Shown one piece after another: positions 17,683-25,432 of a stretch of DNA of 64,000 nt; the first letter of the stretch is position 1, and the number at the start of each line of letters is the position of its first letter. The translations under genes were made by a program, and so were the position numbers. Source of the DNA: Methylobacterium gossipiicola (lineage in GTDB: Bacteria > Pseudomonadota > Alphaproteobacteria > Rhizobiales > Beijerinckiaceae); the NCBI RefSeq assembly GCF_900113485.1, contig NZ_FOPM01000003.1:82900-146899 (forward strand), given 5' to 3'. The notes under the pieces are model-generated. The model was not told the DNA's origin and ran no database searches. It was given only the letters and a program-made list of their open reading frames with translations.

Positions 17683-17901
17683 ATGCGTCCGACGATCCCC
17701 CTCGCCCTGGGCGGCCTCGCCCTCGCGCTGCTGGCGGCCCCGGCCGAGGGGCGGCCCCGCGCCAGGGCCGACGGCGTGCCGGCCAACGCCTTCGCCTCGA
17801 ACGACCCCTCGCGCCCGCCCGAGGCTGCGCGGCTCCCGTCGCGCCGGGCGCGGCCGGTCGCGGACGGCTTGCGGCCGCCCCGCGACATTCCGGGGCGCTG
17901 A
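17683..17901 (+). CDS. Small secreted protein, unknown function
   Basis: This 72-aa protein starts with a signal peptide (MRPTIPLALGGLALALLAAP, cleavage near AEG). A short Arg/Pro/Ala-rich mature part of about 50 residues follows, with no cysteine. A GGGAG site precedes the ATG. The mature part has low complexity, so the call rests mainly on the signal peptide and the ribosome-binding site. It converges with the glutathione-peroxidase-like gene. Confidence 0.45.
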   Translation: MRPTIPLALGGLALALLAAPAEGRPRARADGVPANAFASNDPSRPPEAARLPSRRARPVADGLRPPRDIPGR

Positions 17902-17923
17902 ACCCCGTTCGTGCCGCCCCGCC

Positions 17924-18517
17924 TCAAGCCGCCGGCAGTTCGGCCGCGATGGCGGTGACGAGGCGCGGGTCGGTGGGATCGAGGGTGTGCGGGTAGGCGG
18001 CGAGCAGGCGGCCGTCGCGGCCGACGAGGTACTTGTGGAAGTTCCAGCCCGGCACGGCGCCGGGCTTCTCGGCGGCCGCCCAGCGGTAGAACGGATGGGC
18101 GGACGGACCCCGCACATGCACCTTCGCCACGATGGGGAAGGTGACGCCGTGGTTCTTGCGCGCGGCCTCCGCGATGGCGAGCCCGTCGAGGGGTTCCTGG
18201 TTGCCGAAATCCGGCGACGGCACGGCGATCACCGTGAGGCCACGGGCGCCGAAGCGGGTCCACAGGCCCTGGAGCCCGACGAACTGCCCGGCATAGCCGC
18301 AGGCGGTGGCGGTGTTGACCACGAGGATCGGCTTGCCGGCGAACTCCGCCAGGGCGAGGACGCCGCCCTCGGGCTTCTCGAAACTGAACGCCCCGGCCCG
18401 GATGTCGCTCGTGGACGCGTCCCCGGCGCGGGCGGCGCGCGGCGCAGCGACGAGGGCCGCGCCGAGGAGCATCAGGGTCCGGCGGCGCCCGGAATCGACG
18501 GTGAGGGATGACGGCAT
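17924..18517 (-). CDS. Exported glutathione-peroxidase-like protein
   Basis: This 197-aa thiol peroxidase homologue carries a twin-arginine-like signal (SGRRRTLMLLGAALVAAPRA). The peroxidatic Cys73 lies in NTATACGYAGQFVGLQGLW. Trp158 and Asn159 are in GWNFHKYLVGRDG. The conserved CNQFGGQEP segment is here SPDFGNQEP, so the Gln of the usual catalytic tetrad is replaced by Asp103 and the neighbouring Cys by Ser101. Family members reduce peroxides with thioredoxin or glutathione; the changed tetrad and export to the periplasm suggest a different reductant or a modified role. It is the second peroxide-related gene within 4 kb of katG but is not in its operon. Confidence 0.8.
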   Translation of the reverse strand: MPSSLTVDSGRRRTLMLLGAALVAAPRAARAGDASTSDIRAGAFSFEKPEGGVLALAEFAGKPILVVNTATACGYAGQFVGLQGLWTRFGARGLTVIAVPSPDFGNQEPLDGLAIAEAARKNHGVTFPIVAKVHVRGPSAHPFYRWAAAEKPGAVPGWNFHKYLVGRDGRLLAAYPHTLDPTDPRLVTAIAAELPAA

Positions 18518-18737
18518 GGCGGAACTCCCCGAGCTTCGCGCACGGACGCGTCATCGTCGCGCGCGGATCTGTCGACCGATCTAGGGCGATGCGCCCGAAA
18601 GGGGACGGCGCGGCCGATGCAAACCGGCCGGATGACGACCGCATCGCACGCCGTGGCGCGGAACCATCCGGCGCCCCCGAGCTTGAGCGTTCGAGACGGC
18701 CCGCCCGGCCCCCACATCCCGATCCGAAAGCCTTCCC

Positions 18738-19271
18738 ATGCGCAGCCTGTTCCTCGGCACCGCCCTCCTCGTCGCGAGCAGCGTCGGGGCGTTTGCCCAA
18801 AACGCTCCCGCTCCGACGCCGGAGGCGAGCGCGCCCGTGCCGGCCGCCCCCGCGACGCTGGCCGACGACCTGCGCCCGACCTTCGTGGCCCAGAACCCGA
18901 GCGACAGGGTGACGTCCAAGCTCGTGGGCCTGACGATCCAGAACGGCGCCAACGAGACCATCGGCGAGATCGCCGACGTGGTGCTCGACGACAAGAACAC
19001 CGTGAAGTCCTGGGTGGTGGGCGTCGGCGGCTTCCTCGGCCTCGGCACGAAATACGTCGCCATCGACCCCTCCGCCCTGAAGATCACCCGCGTCGACAAC
19101 GCCTCCCTGAAGGCGGTCATCGACACCAACAAGGATCAGCTGCGCGCCGCGCCCGAATACATCTACCTCGGCAAGGCCAAACCCGACGCCAAAGCCACGG
19201 ACGCCAAGGCCGCCGGCACCACGACCACGACCACGGAGACGAAGCCGGCCGAGACCAACAAGGCGCCGTAG
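18738..19271 (+). CDS. Secreted PRC-barrel domain protein
   Basis: This 177-aa protein has a signal peptide (MRSLFLGTALLVASSVGAFA) and a Pro/Ala-rich linker. A PRC barrel spans about residues 55-125: SKLVGLTIQNGANETIGEIA, DVVLDDKNTVKSWVVGVGGF, then GTKYVAIDPSALKI. The C-terminal tail is rich in Lys, Ala and Thr, with a run of threonines. PRC barrels mediate binding to proteins or nucleic acid; periplasmic versions are frequent in this order and have no settled role. Its stop codon is 3 nt from repeat copy B. Confidence 0.82.
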   Translation: MRSLFLGTALLVASSVGAFAQNAPAPTPEASAPVPAAPATLADDLRPTFVAQNPSDRVTSKLVGLTIQNGANETIGEIADVVLDDKNTVKSWVVGVGGFLGLGTKYVAIDPSALKITRVDNASLKAVIDTNKDQLRAAPEYIYLGKAKPDAKATDAKAAGTTTTTTETKPAETNKAP

Positions 19272-19274
19272 GGC

Positions 19275-19383
19275 CTCGTGCTGTGACGCAATCACTTCGT
19301 TCCTGCGCCAGAGCACGAGGCTTTTGTTTTTGCATCAATTTTCCCAGACGCGGCTGAAGCCTCCGTCTGGATCGATGCACTAG
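19275..19383 (-). repeat. 109-bp intergenic repeat, copy B
   Basis: This is the inverted counterpart of 7052-7160. Read on the minus strand the two differ at only two positions by eye. As with copy A, one end abuts a coding region, here the PRC-barrel gene stop. The internal stem-loop sequences are conserved; the CCAGACG/CGTCTGG pairing is perfect in this copy and changed by one base in copy A. Confidence 0.9.
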
Positions 19384-19430
19384 CCTCGGCCCGACGATCG
19401 GGCGAATCGGGGATTCCCGCCGCGAACCTT

Positions 19431-19451
19431 CCCGCCCCCCGAGGGGGCGGG
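19431..19451 (-). terminator. GC hairpin downstream of the citrate-type transporter gene
   Basis: CCCGCCCCC (19431-19439) pairs with GGGGGCGGG (19443-19451) around a 3-nt loop. It lies 37 nt past the stop of the leftward transporter gene. There is no T-run. Confidence 0.45.
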
Positions 19452-19488
19452 CCTGCCGGTGGGAGGGGCGACCGTGCCCACGCGGCGA

Positions 19489-20808
19489 TCAGCGTGAGGA
19501 GAGCGTCGCGGCGGCGGCGGACGGACGGTCCCGCATGGCGATGCCCCGGTAGATGACGAGGGTGGCGACGAGGCCGCAGGCGCCGCCGAACGCCATCCAG
19601 TAGCCCGGGGCCGCCGGATTGCCCGTCACCTCGATGAGCCACGTCGAGACCAGGGGCGTGAAGCCGCCGAAGAACGCCGTGGCGAGGGAATACGCGAGGG
19701 AGAATCCCGCCGTCCGCACGGTCACGGGGATGATTTCCGTCAGCGCCACCACCATGGCGCCGTTGTAGCTGCCGTAGAGGAACGACAGCCACAGCAGGAC
19801 CGCGAGCATGTTGGTGAAGGACGCGTTGGCCACGAGCCAGGCGAGCGCCGGATAGGCGGTGAGCAGGGTGAGGGCCGAGAACGCGACGAGGAGCGGCTTG
19901 CGGCCGATCCGGTCGGACAGCGCCCCCATGACGGGGAGCCAGAACAGGTTCGACAGGGCGGTGCAGAAGGTCACCAGTAGGCTGTCCGTGTCGGACAGCT
20001 TGAGGACGGTCTTGCCGAAGGTCGGGGTGTAGACCGTGATGGTGTAGAACGAGATCGTCGTCATGGCGACGAGGAGCATGCCGAGGCCGACGATGCGCCA
20101 GTTCTGGCCGAGCGACGCGAAGATCTGACCCGTGCTCGGGCGAACCTTGCGCTGGAGAAACTCCTCCGTCTCCTCCAGGGAGCGGCGGATGTAGAACAGG
20201 AACGGCACGATGGCGCAGCCGATGAAGAAGGGGATCCGCCAGCCCCAATCGCCCATCTCCGCCGGGGCGAGCCAATGGTTGAGGACGTAGCCGATCATCG
20301 CGGCGAACATCACGGCGACCTGCTGGCTGCCCGATTGCCACGAGACGTAGAAGCCCTTGTTGCCCGGCGTCGACATCTCCGCGAGGTAGACGGAGACGCC
20401 GCCGAGTTCGACGCCGGCCGAGAACCCCTGCAGCAGGCGGCCGATGAGCACGATGAACGGGGCGAACAGCCCGATGCTCGCGTAGCCCGGCACGAACGCG
20501 ATGAGGATCGTGCCCGCCGCCATGATGGTGAGGGTGACGATGAGGCCCTGGCGCCGCCCGATGCGGTCGACATAGGCGCCGAGAATCACCGCTCCGAGGG
20601 GGCGCATGAGGAAGCCGGCGCCGAAGGTCACGAACGTCAGCATCAGGGACGCGTACTCGTTGGCGACGGGGAAGAACGCCTTCGAGATGTAGGACGCGTA
20701 GAACCCGAACAGGAAGAAATCGAACATCTCCAGGAAGTTGCCGCTGGTGACGCGCAACACCGTCGCGACCTTCGATCTGGATCGGTCCTGTTCCGAAAAT
20801 GAAGCCAC
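19489..20808 (-). CDS. MHS-family MFS transporter, citrate/tricarboxylate:proton symporter type
   Basis: This 439-aa inner-membrane carrier has 12 predicted helices. Its N-terminal half ([20 protein letters not shown], then [20 protein letters not shown]) is very close in pattern to CitA/TcuC, the proton-coupled citrate or tricarballylate symporters. The MFS loop signature is [10 protein letters not shown] between helices 2 and 3, repeated as DRIGRKPLL in the second half. I start at GTG 20808, preceded by GGGAGGG at ideal spacing; this removes 59 non-family residues. It is divergent from ahcY across a 330-bp region. The substrate, probably a di- or tricarboxylate, is inferred from similarity. 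Confidence 0.83.
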   Translation of the reverse strand: MASFSEQDRSRSKVATVLRVTSGNFLEMFDFFLFGFYASYISKAFFPVANEYASLMLTFVTFGAGFLMRPLGAVILGAYVDRIGRRQGLIVTLTIMAAGTILIAFVPGYASIGLFAPFIVLIGRLLQGFSAGVELGGVSVYLAEMSTPGNKGFYVSWQSGSQQVAVMFAAMIGYVLNHWLAPAEMGDWGWRIPFFIGCAIVPFLFYIRRSLEETEEFLQRKVRPSTGQIFASLGQNWRIVGLGMLLVAMTTISFYTITVYTPTFGKTVLKLSDTDSLLVTFCTALSNLFWLPVMGALSDRIGRKPLLVAFSALTLLTAYPALAWLVANASFTNMLAVLLWLSFLYGSYNGAMVVALTEIIPVTVRTAGFSLAYSLATAFFGGFTPLVSTWLIEVTGNPAAPGYWMAFGGACGLVATLVIYRGIAMRDRPSAAAATLSSR

Positions 20809-21056
20809 GGCGTCCCTCCCATGCGTTCGCCGGCCTTCGAGGGCCGTACGATTGAGGGAATTGTTTAATCCGGCGCCGCGCCGACACAATGCGCGGGCGC
20901 GCCGCGTTTGCGCGAACGCAACAACGTGCGGATGTTTTGTAACGTCGGCGGACCGGGGGGCGGGTGTTTCGGTGCGAGAACCCATCGGTGTCCGGTCTCG
21001 ACCGGTTCTGGAGATGCTGGGAACGCGTCCGACCCGCGCCCGCCGCCCGGCAATCG

Positions 21057-21074
21057 CATAAAGACATCTTTATG
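21057..21074 (+). promoter_or_regulatory. 18-bp palindromic operator candidate upstream of ahcY
   Basis: CATAAAGA-CA-TCTTTATG is a perfect inverted repeat with 8-bp arms and stands out as an AT-rich island in GC-rich DNA. It lies directly upstream of the predicted ahcY -35 box. ArsR-family regulators such as SahR, which control S-adenosylhomocysteine and methionine genes in Proteobacteria, bind AT-rich palindromes of this kind; assignment to SahR is an inference. Confidence 0.6.
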
Positions 21075-21080
21075 TCTTGA

Positions 21081-21109
21081 TTGCCTCGCGCCCCGCTGCC
21101 TGCTATAGG
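21081..21109 (+). promoter_or_regulatory. Predicted ahcY promoter
   Basis: A -35-like TTGCCT (21081-21086) and a -10-like TATAGG (21104-21109, preceded by TGC) are separated by 17 nt. The -10 box is 29 nt ahead of the ahcY start, which implies a short leader with no room for a riboswitch. The rest of 20809-21138 shows no gene. Confidence 0.5.
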
Positions 21110-21138
21110 CCCGGCCAACCCAAGCGGAGACGGACACC

Positions 21139-22539
21139 ATGGCCCAGGATTACATCGTCAAGGACATCGGCCTCGCCGAGTACGGCCGCAAGGAAATTTC
21201 CATCGCCGAGACGGAAATGCCCGGCCTGATGGCGACGCGTGAGGAATACGGTCCGTCGCAGCCCCTGAAGGGCGCGAAGATCGCCGGCTCGCTGCACATG
21301 ACGATCCAGACGGCCGTGCTCATCGAGACCCTGAAGGCGCTGGGCGCCGACATCCGCTGGGTGTCGTGCAACATCTACTCGACCCAGGACCACGCCGCCG
21401 CCGCCATCGCGGCCGCCGGCATCCCGGTCTTCGCCATCAAGGGCGAGACCCTGGAGGAGTACTGGGACTACACCTCGAAGCTGTTCGACTGGCATGACGG
21501 CGGCATGCCGAACATGATCCTCGACGATGGCGGCGACGCCACCATGTTCGTCCACCTGGGTCTGCGCGCCGAGAACGGCGACACCGCCTTCCTCGACAAG
21601 CCGGAATCGGAAGAGGAAGAGATCTTCTTCGCCCTCCTCAAGAAGAAGCTCGCCGAGAAGCCCAAGGGCTGGTTCGCGGGCCTCGCCGACTCGATCAAGG
21701 GCGTCTCGGAAGAGACCACCACGGGCGTGCATCGCCTCTACAACCTCGCCAAGGAGGGCAAGCTGCTCTTCCCGGCGATCAACGTGAACGACGCCGTCAC
21801 GAAGTCGAAGTTCGACAACCTCTACGGCTGCCGCGAATCGCTCGTCGACGGCATCCGCCGCGGCACCGACGTGATGATGGCCGGCAAGGTCGCCATGGTC
21901 GCGGGCTTCGGCGATGTCGGCAAGGGTTCGGCCTCGTCGCTCCGCCATGCCGGCTGCCGCGTGCTGGTGTCCGAGATCGATCCGATCTGCGCCCTCCAGG
22001 CCGCCATGGAAGGCTACGAGGTCGTCACCATGGAAGACGCCGCGCCCCGCGCCGACATCTTCGTGACGGCCACCGGCAACAAGGACATCATCACCCTCGA
22101 CCACATGCGGGCGATGAAGGACCGGGCCATCGTCTGCAACATCGGCCACTTCGACAACGAGATTCAGGTCGCCGGCCTGAAGAACCTCCAGTGGTCGAAC
22201 ATCAAGCCGCAGGTGGACGAGATCACCTTCCCCGACGGCCACCGCATCATCCTCCTGTCGGAGGGACGTCTGGTGAACCTCGGCAACGCCACGGGCCACC
22301 CGTCCTTCGTGATGTCGGCCTCGTTCACGAACCAGACGCTGGCCCAGATCGAACTCTGGACCAACCCGGGCAAGTACGAGCGTCAGGTCTACACCCTGCC
22401 GAAGGCGCTGGACGAGAAGGTGGCCCTCCTGCATCTGGAAAAGATCGGCGTGAAGCTCTCGAAGCTGCGCCCCGATCAGGCCGCCTATATCGGCGTCTCC
22501 GAGAACGGCCCGTTCAAGCCCGACCACTACCGCTACTGA
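21139..22539 (+). CDS. ahcY: Adenosylhomocysteinase
   Basis: This 466-aa cytoplasmic enzyme splits S-adenosylhomocysteine into adenosine and homocysteine, clearing the product inhibitor of methyltransferases. The substrate domain carries [14 protein letters not shown]. The NAD-binding Rossmann segment is [16 protein letters not shown]. The C-terminus ends in FKPDHYRY, the conserved tail whose Lys and Tyr complete the neighbouring subunit's NAD site. It keeps the insert of about 40 residues (around 150-190) found in many bacterial forms. Upstream are a palindrome and a promoter; downstream is an intrinsic terminator, so it is probably transcribed alone. Confidence 0.97.
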   Translation: MAQDYIVKDIGLAEYGRKEISIAETEMPGLMATREEYGPSQPLKGAKIAGSLHMTIQTAVLIETLKALGADIRWVSCNIYSTQDHAAAAIAAAGIPVFAIKGETLEEYWDYTSKLFDWHDGGMPNMILDDGGDATMFVHLGLRAENGDTAFLDKPESEEEEIFFALLKKKLAEKPKGWFAGLADSIKGVSEETTTGVHRLYNLAKEGKLLFPAINVNDAVTKSKFDNLYGCRESLVDGIRRGTDVMMAGKVAMVAGFGDVGKGSASSLRHAGCRVLVSEIDPICALQAAMEGYEVVTMEDAAPRADIFVTATGNKDIITLDHMRAMKDRAIVCNIGHFDNEIQVAGLKNLQWSNIKPQVDEITFPDGHRIILLSEGRLVNLGNATGHPSFVMSASFTNQTLAQIELWTNPGKYERQVYTLPKALDEKVALLHLEKIGVKLSKLRPDQAAYIGVSENGPFKPDHYRY

Positions 22540-22586
22540 GCGGCCGGCGCCCCGAACGGGGCGCCATCCGTCCCACGCGAATCGTG

Positions 22587-22616
22587 AAAAGGCCCGGCTT
22601 GCCGCCGGGCCTTTTT
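22587..22616 (+). terminator. Rho-independent terminator of ahcY
   Basis: AAAAGGCCCGGC (22587-22598) pairs with GCCGGGCCTTTT (22604-22615) around TTGCC, and the stem runs into five T's. The remainder of 22617-22843 holds an imperfect TTCG-loop hairpin (CCGCTCGAACCC at 22767, GGGTCGGGAGCGG at 22783) and presumably the promoter of the next gene. Confidence 0.9.
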
Positions 22617-22843
22617 CGTGCCTGGGGAGCCTCGAGCTTGGCCGCAGTGTGACTTTTGTGCGGCCTTGGCGGACCACGTGTCCGAAACCGGGAAAGTCGG
22701 CCCCGACCCTCTTCCGGGAGGATTCCGCCTCGCGCTAGTGTGCGGTGATTCCTCAGGTGGGGTGAGCCGCTCGAACCCTTCGGGGTCGGGAGCGGGGAAG
22801 GCGCGTTCCGCGCCGCGTCAGGGATTCTTGGGGACGGACCGGA

Positions 22844-25330
22844 ATGAGGGTCGATCGAACGGCGCACGCCGTGGTGTGCGCCGGTGCTGTCGTCGTCGCA
22901 ATGGCCGGTGGGCCGGCACACGCCGCCGGGCCGGAGGCGTCCATCTGGACGATCGGCCTCGGGCCGCACACGCACAACGCCGCCGGCCTCGCGATTCTCA
23001 TCGGGCTGACGGTGTTCTCGACCATCCTCTCCCTGCTCCACATGCGCGAGCGCACCCGCTGGAGCCACCGCGAGGCGGAGCTCGCCGACGAGCTCGCCCA
23101 CCTGCGCGGCGCCCACGACCGCGCCGAGATGCTGCTGAATTCCGAGCGTCAGGTTCTCGTCACCTGGACCGGGCGCGGCCCCGGTCTCGTCGAGGGCGAC
23201 GCCGGCTTCGCCGTCGACGGGCGTCGCCCCGCATCCGACGATCCCGAGCGCCTGCTGCAATTCGAGGCCTGGCTCCAGCCTTCCGACGCCCGCGACCTCG
23301 CCGCCGCCGTCGAGGGCCTGCGCGCCCGGGGCACGGGCTTCCGCCTCAATCTGCGCACGCAGGACGGTCGCTTCGTCGAGGCGCAGGGGCAGGCCCTCAC
23401 CGGTCGCGCCCTGCTGCGCCTGCGCGAGACCACGGAAGAACGCCGTGAACTCATCGACTTGCGCCTGACCCTCGACGAGGCGCGGCGCGGTCTCTCGGCC
23501 CTCGGCAGCCTCCTCGACGCCATTCCCCAGCCCCTGTGGCGGCGCAACCGCGACGGGGCGCTGGCCTGGGTCAACACCGCCTACGTCGCCGCCGTCGAGG
23601 CCGAGAACCGCGAGGCCGCCCTCGGTCTCGAACTCCTCGACCGGCAAGCCCGCGACCTCGTGGCCCGGGCCGACGAGACCCGTGGCGCGGCCGGGGGCGC
23701 AACCCTGCGCCTCTCCGCCGTGGTGGCCGGCGGCCTGCGCATCCTCGACGTGACGGAGAGCGAGGTCGAAGCCGGGCGGGTCGGCATCGCCGTCGACGTG
23801 TCGGAACTGGAGAGCGTCCGCGCCGACCTGCAGCGCCAGATGGACGCCAACGTCCGCACCCTCGACCAGCTGCCCACGGCGGTGGCGATGTTCGACGCCC
23901 GCCAGCGCCTCATCTTCCACAACGCCGCCTATCGCCAGCTCTGGGACCTCGACCAGCCGTTCCTGGAGGGCCGACCCCTCGACGGCGAGATCCTCGACCG
24001 TCTGCGCGCCGCGCGCAAATTGCCGGAACAGGCCGACTTCAAGTCGTGGAAAGCCGATATTCTCGCCGCCTATCGCGCCGTGGAGGCCCGCGAGGCGTGG
24101 TGGTACCTGCCCGACGGGCGGTCCCTGCGCGTCGTCGCCGACCCGAACCCGCAGGGCGGCCTGACCTATCTGTTCGACGACGTCTCGGAGAACATGAAGC
24201 TCGAGTCCCGCTACAACGCCCTGATGCGGGTGCAGGCCGAGACCCTCGACACCCTGAAGGAGCCCGTGGCGGTGTTTGGCGCCGACGGCCGCCTCACCTT
24301 CGCCAACCGCGCCTTCGCCACCCTCTGGCGCCTCGACGCCGAGACCCTGTCCGAGCGGCCCCGCGTCGACACCGTGATCGAGGCCTGCCGCGATCTCTCG
24401 CCGAACGAGGAGCCCTGGCTCGACATCCGCGGCGCCATCACCGGCTTGGAGAGCCGGGCCGGCCTCACCTGCCGCCTGGAGGTGGTGGACGGCACGGTCC
24501 TCGACTGCGCCGCCCAGCCCCTACCGGAGGGCGCCACCCTCCTCACCCTCATCGACGTCACCGCCAGCGTGAACGTCGAGCGGGCGCTGACCGACAAGAA
24601 CGACGCCCTGGAGCGCACCGCCCAGCTGCGCGACACCTTCGTGAACCACGTCTCCTACGAGCTGCGCTCGCCGCTCACCAACATCATCGGCTTCACCCAG
24701 CTGCTCGGCGACGAGACCGTGGGCGCCCTCAACGAGCGCCAGCGCGAGTATTCCGGCCACATCATGCGCTCGTCCGGCGCGCTCCTGGTGATGATCAACG
24801 ACATCCTGGACCTTGCCTCCATCGATGCCGGTTCCCTGGAGCTGTCGCGGGAGGTGGTGGACGTGCGCGCCACCGTCGAGGCGGCCGTGCGCGGCCTGGA
24901 GGATCGCCTCGCCGAGGCGGCCATCGATCTCGACCTCGATCTGCCGGAGGACATCGGCAGCTTCGTCGCCGACGGCAAGCGCGTGCGTCAGATCCTGTTC
25001 AACCTGCTCTCCAACGCGGTCGGCTTCTCCTCGCCCGGCCAGACCGTCCGCGTCGAGGTCCGGCGCAGCGCCAGCGAACTCACCCTCGCGGTCATCGATC
25101 GGGGGCCCGGCATGCCCGAGGAGGTGGCCGCCCGGGTGTTCGACCGGTTCGAGAGCAACACCCTCGGCACCCGCCATCGCGGCGTCGGCCTCGGCCTGTC
25201 CATCGTACGCTCCTTCGTCGAACTGCATGGTGGGCGCGTCGAACTCGAATCCGCACCGGGCGCCGGCACCCGCGTCACCTGCACCTTCCCCATCGCGACG
25301 ACGAATGCGCGGCGGGCCGCCGCCGAATAG
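22844..25330 (+). CDS. divL: DivL-like histidine kinase homologue with Tyr at the phospho-acceptor site
   Basis: This 828-aa protein has an N-terminal signal or membrane segment (about 8-28) and a membrane helix at about 46-66 (GLAILIGLTVFSTILSLL). A coiled coil and several PAS-like units (about 100-590) follow, then a HisKA domain and an HATPase domain. In HisKA the usual VSHELRTPL reads HVSYELRSPLTNI, so the phosphorylatable His is Tyr605. The ATPase motifs are intact: NLLSNAVGF, DRGPGMPEE and GVGLGLSIVRSF. Caulobacter DivL has the same His-to-Tyr change and acts as a polar scaffold that tunes the kinase CckA in the CtrA cell-cycle pathway. The position between ahcY and tsaE is shared by many alphaproteobacteria. 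Confidence 0.85.
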   Translation: MRVDRTAHAVVCAGAVVVAMAGGPAHAAGPEASIWTIGLGPHTHNAAGLAILIGLTVFSTILSLLHMRERTRWSHREAELADELAHLRGAHDRAEMLLNSERQVLVTWTGRGPGLVEGDAGFAVDGRRPASDDPERLLQFEAWLQPSDARDLAAAVEGLRARGTGFRLNLRTQDGRFVEAQGQALTGRALLRLRETTEERRELIDLRLTLDEARRGLSALGSLLDAIPQPLWRRNRDGALAWVNTAYVAAVEAENREAALGLELLDRQARDLVARADETRGAAGGATLRLSAVVAGGLRILDVTESEVEAGRVGIAVDVSELESVRADLQRQMDANVRTLDQLPTAVAMFDARQRLIFHNAAYRQLWDLDQPFLEGRPLDGEILDRLRAARKLPEQADFKSWKADILAAYRAVEAREAWWYLPDGRSLRVVADPNPQGGLTYLFDDVSENMKLESRYNALMRVQAETLDTLKEPVAVFGADGRLTFANRAFATLWRLDAETLSERPRVDTVIEACRDLSPNEEPWLDIRGAITGLESRAGLTCRLEVVDGTVLDCAAQPLPEGATLLTLIDVTASVNVERALTDKNDALERTAQLRDTFVNHVSYELRSPLTNIIGFTQLLGDETVGALNERQREYSGHIMRSSGALLVMINDILDLASIDAGSLELSREVVDVRATVEAAVRGLEDRLAEAAIDLDLDLPEDIGSFVADGKRVRQILFNLLSNAVGFSSPGQTVRVEVRRSASELTLAVIDRGPGMPEEVAARVFDRFESNTLGTRHRGVGLGLSIVRSFVELHGGRVELESAPGAGTRVTCTFPIATTNARRAAAE

Positions 25331-25432
25331 GGAGCCTTCGGTCGGGCCGGGGTTTTGGTTAAGGATGCGCGCCTATGATGGGCGCCACCCTGCGGTCCCG
25401 CGACGGCCCGCAGCCACGGTAGGAGTTGGGCG

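Noticed and set aside
14687..18511. A 1274-codon open frame on the plus strand opposite katG
   Set aside because: It is a GC-driven frame lying antisense to katG and neighbours. Its translation is His/Arg/Gly-rich without motifs, while the minus-strand frame encodes a clear KatG.
20809..21138. SAM or SAH riboswitch before ahcY
   Set aside because: The predicted transcript leader is only about 25 nt, and no conserved riboswitch core was recognised. A DNA palindrome near the promoter is the better explanation.
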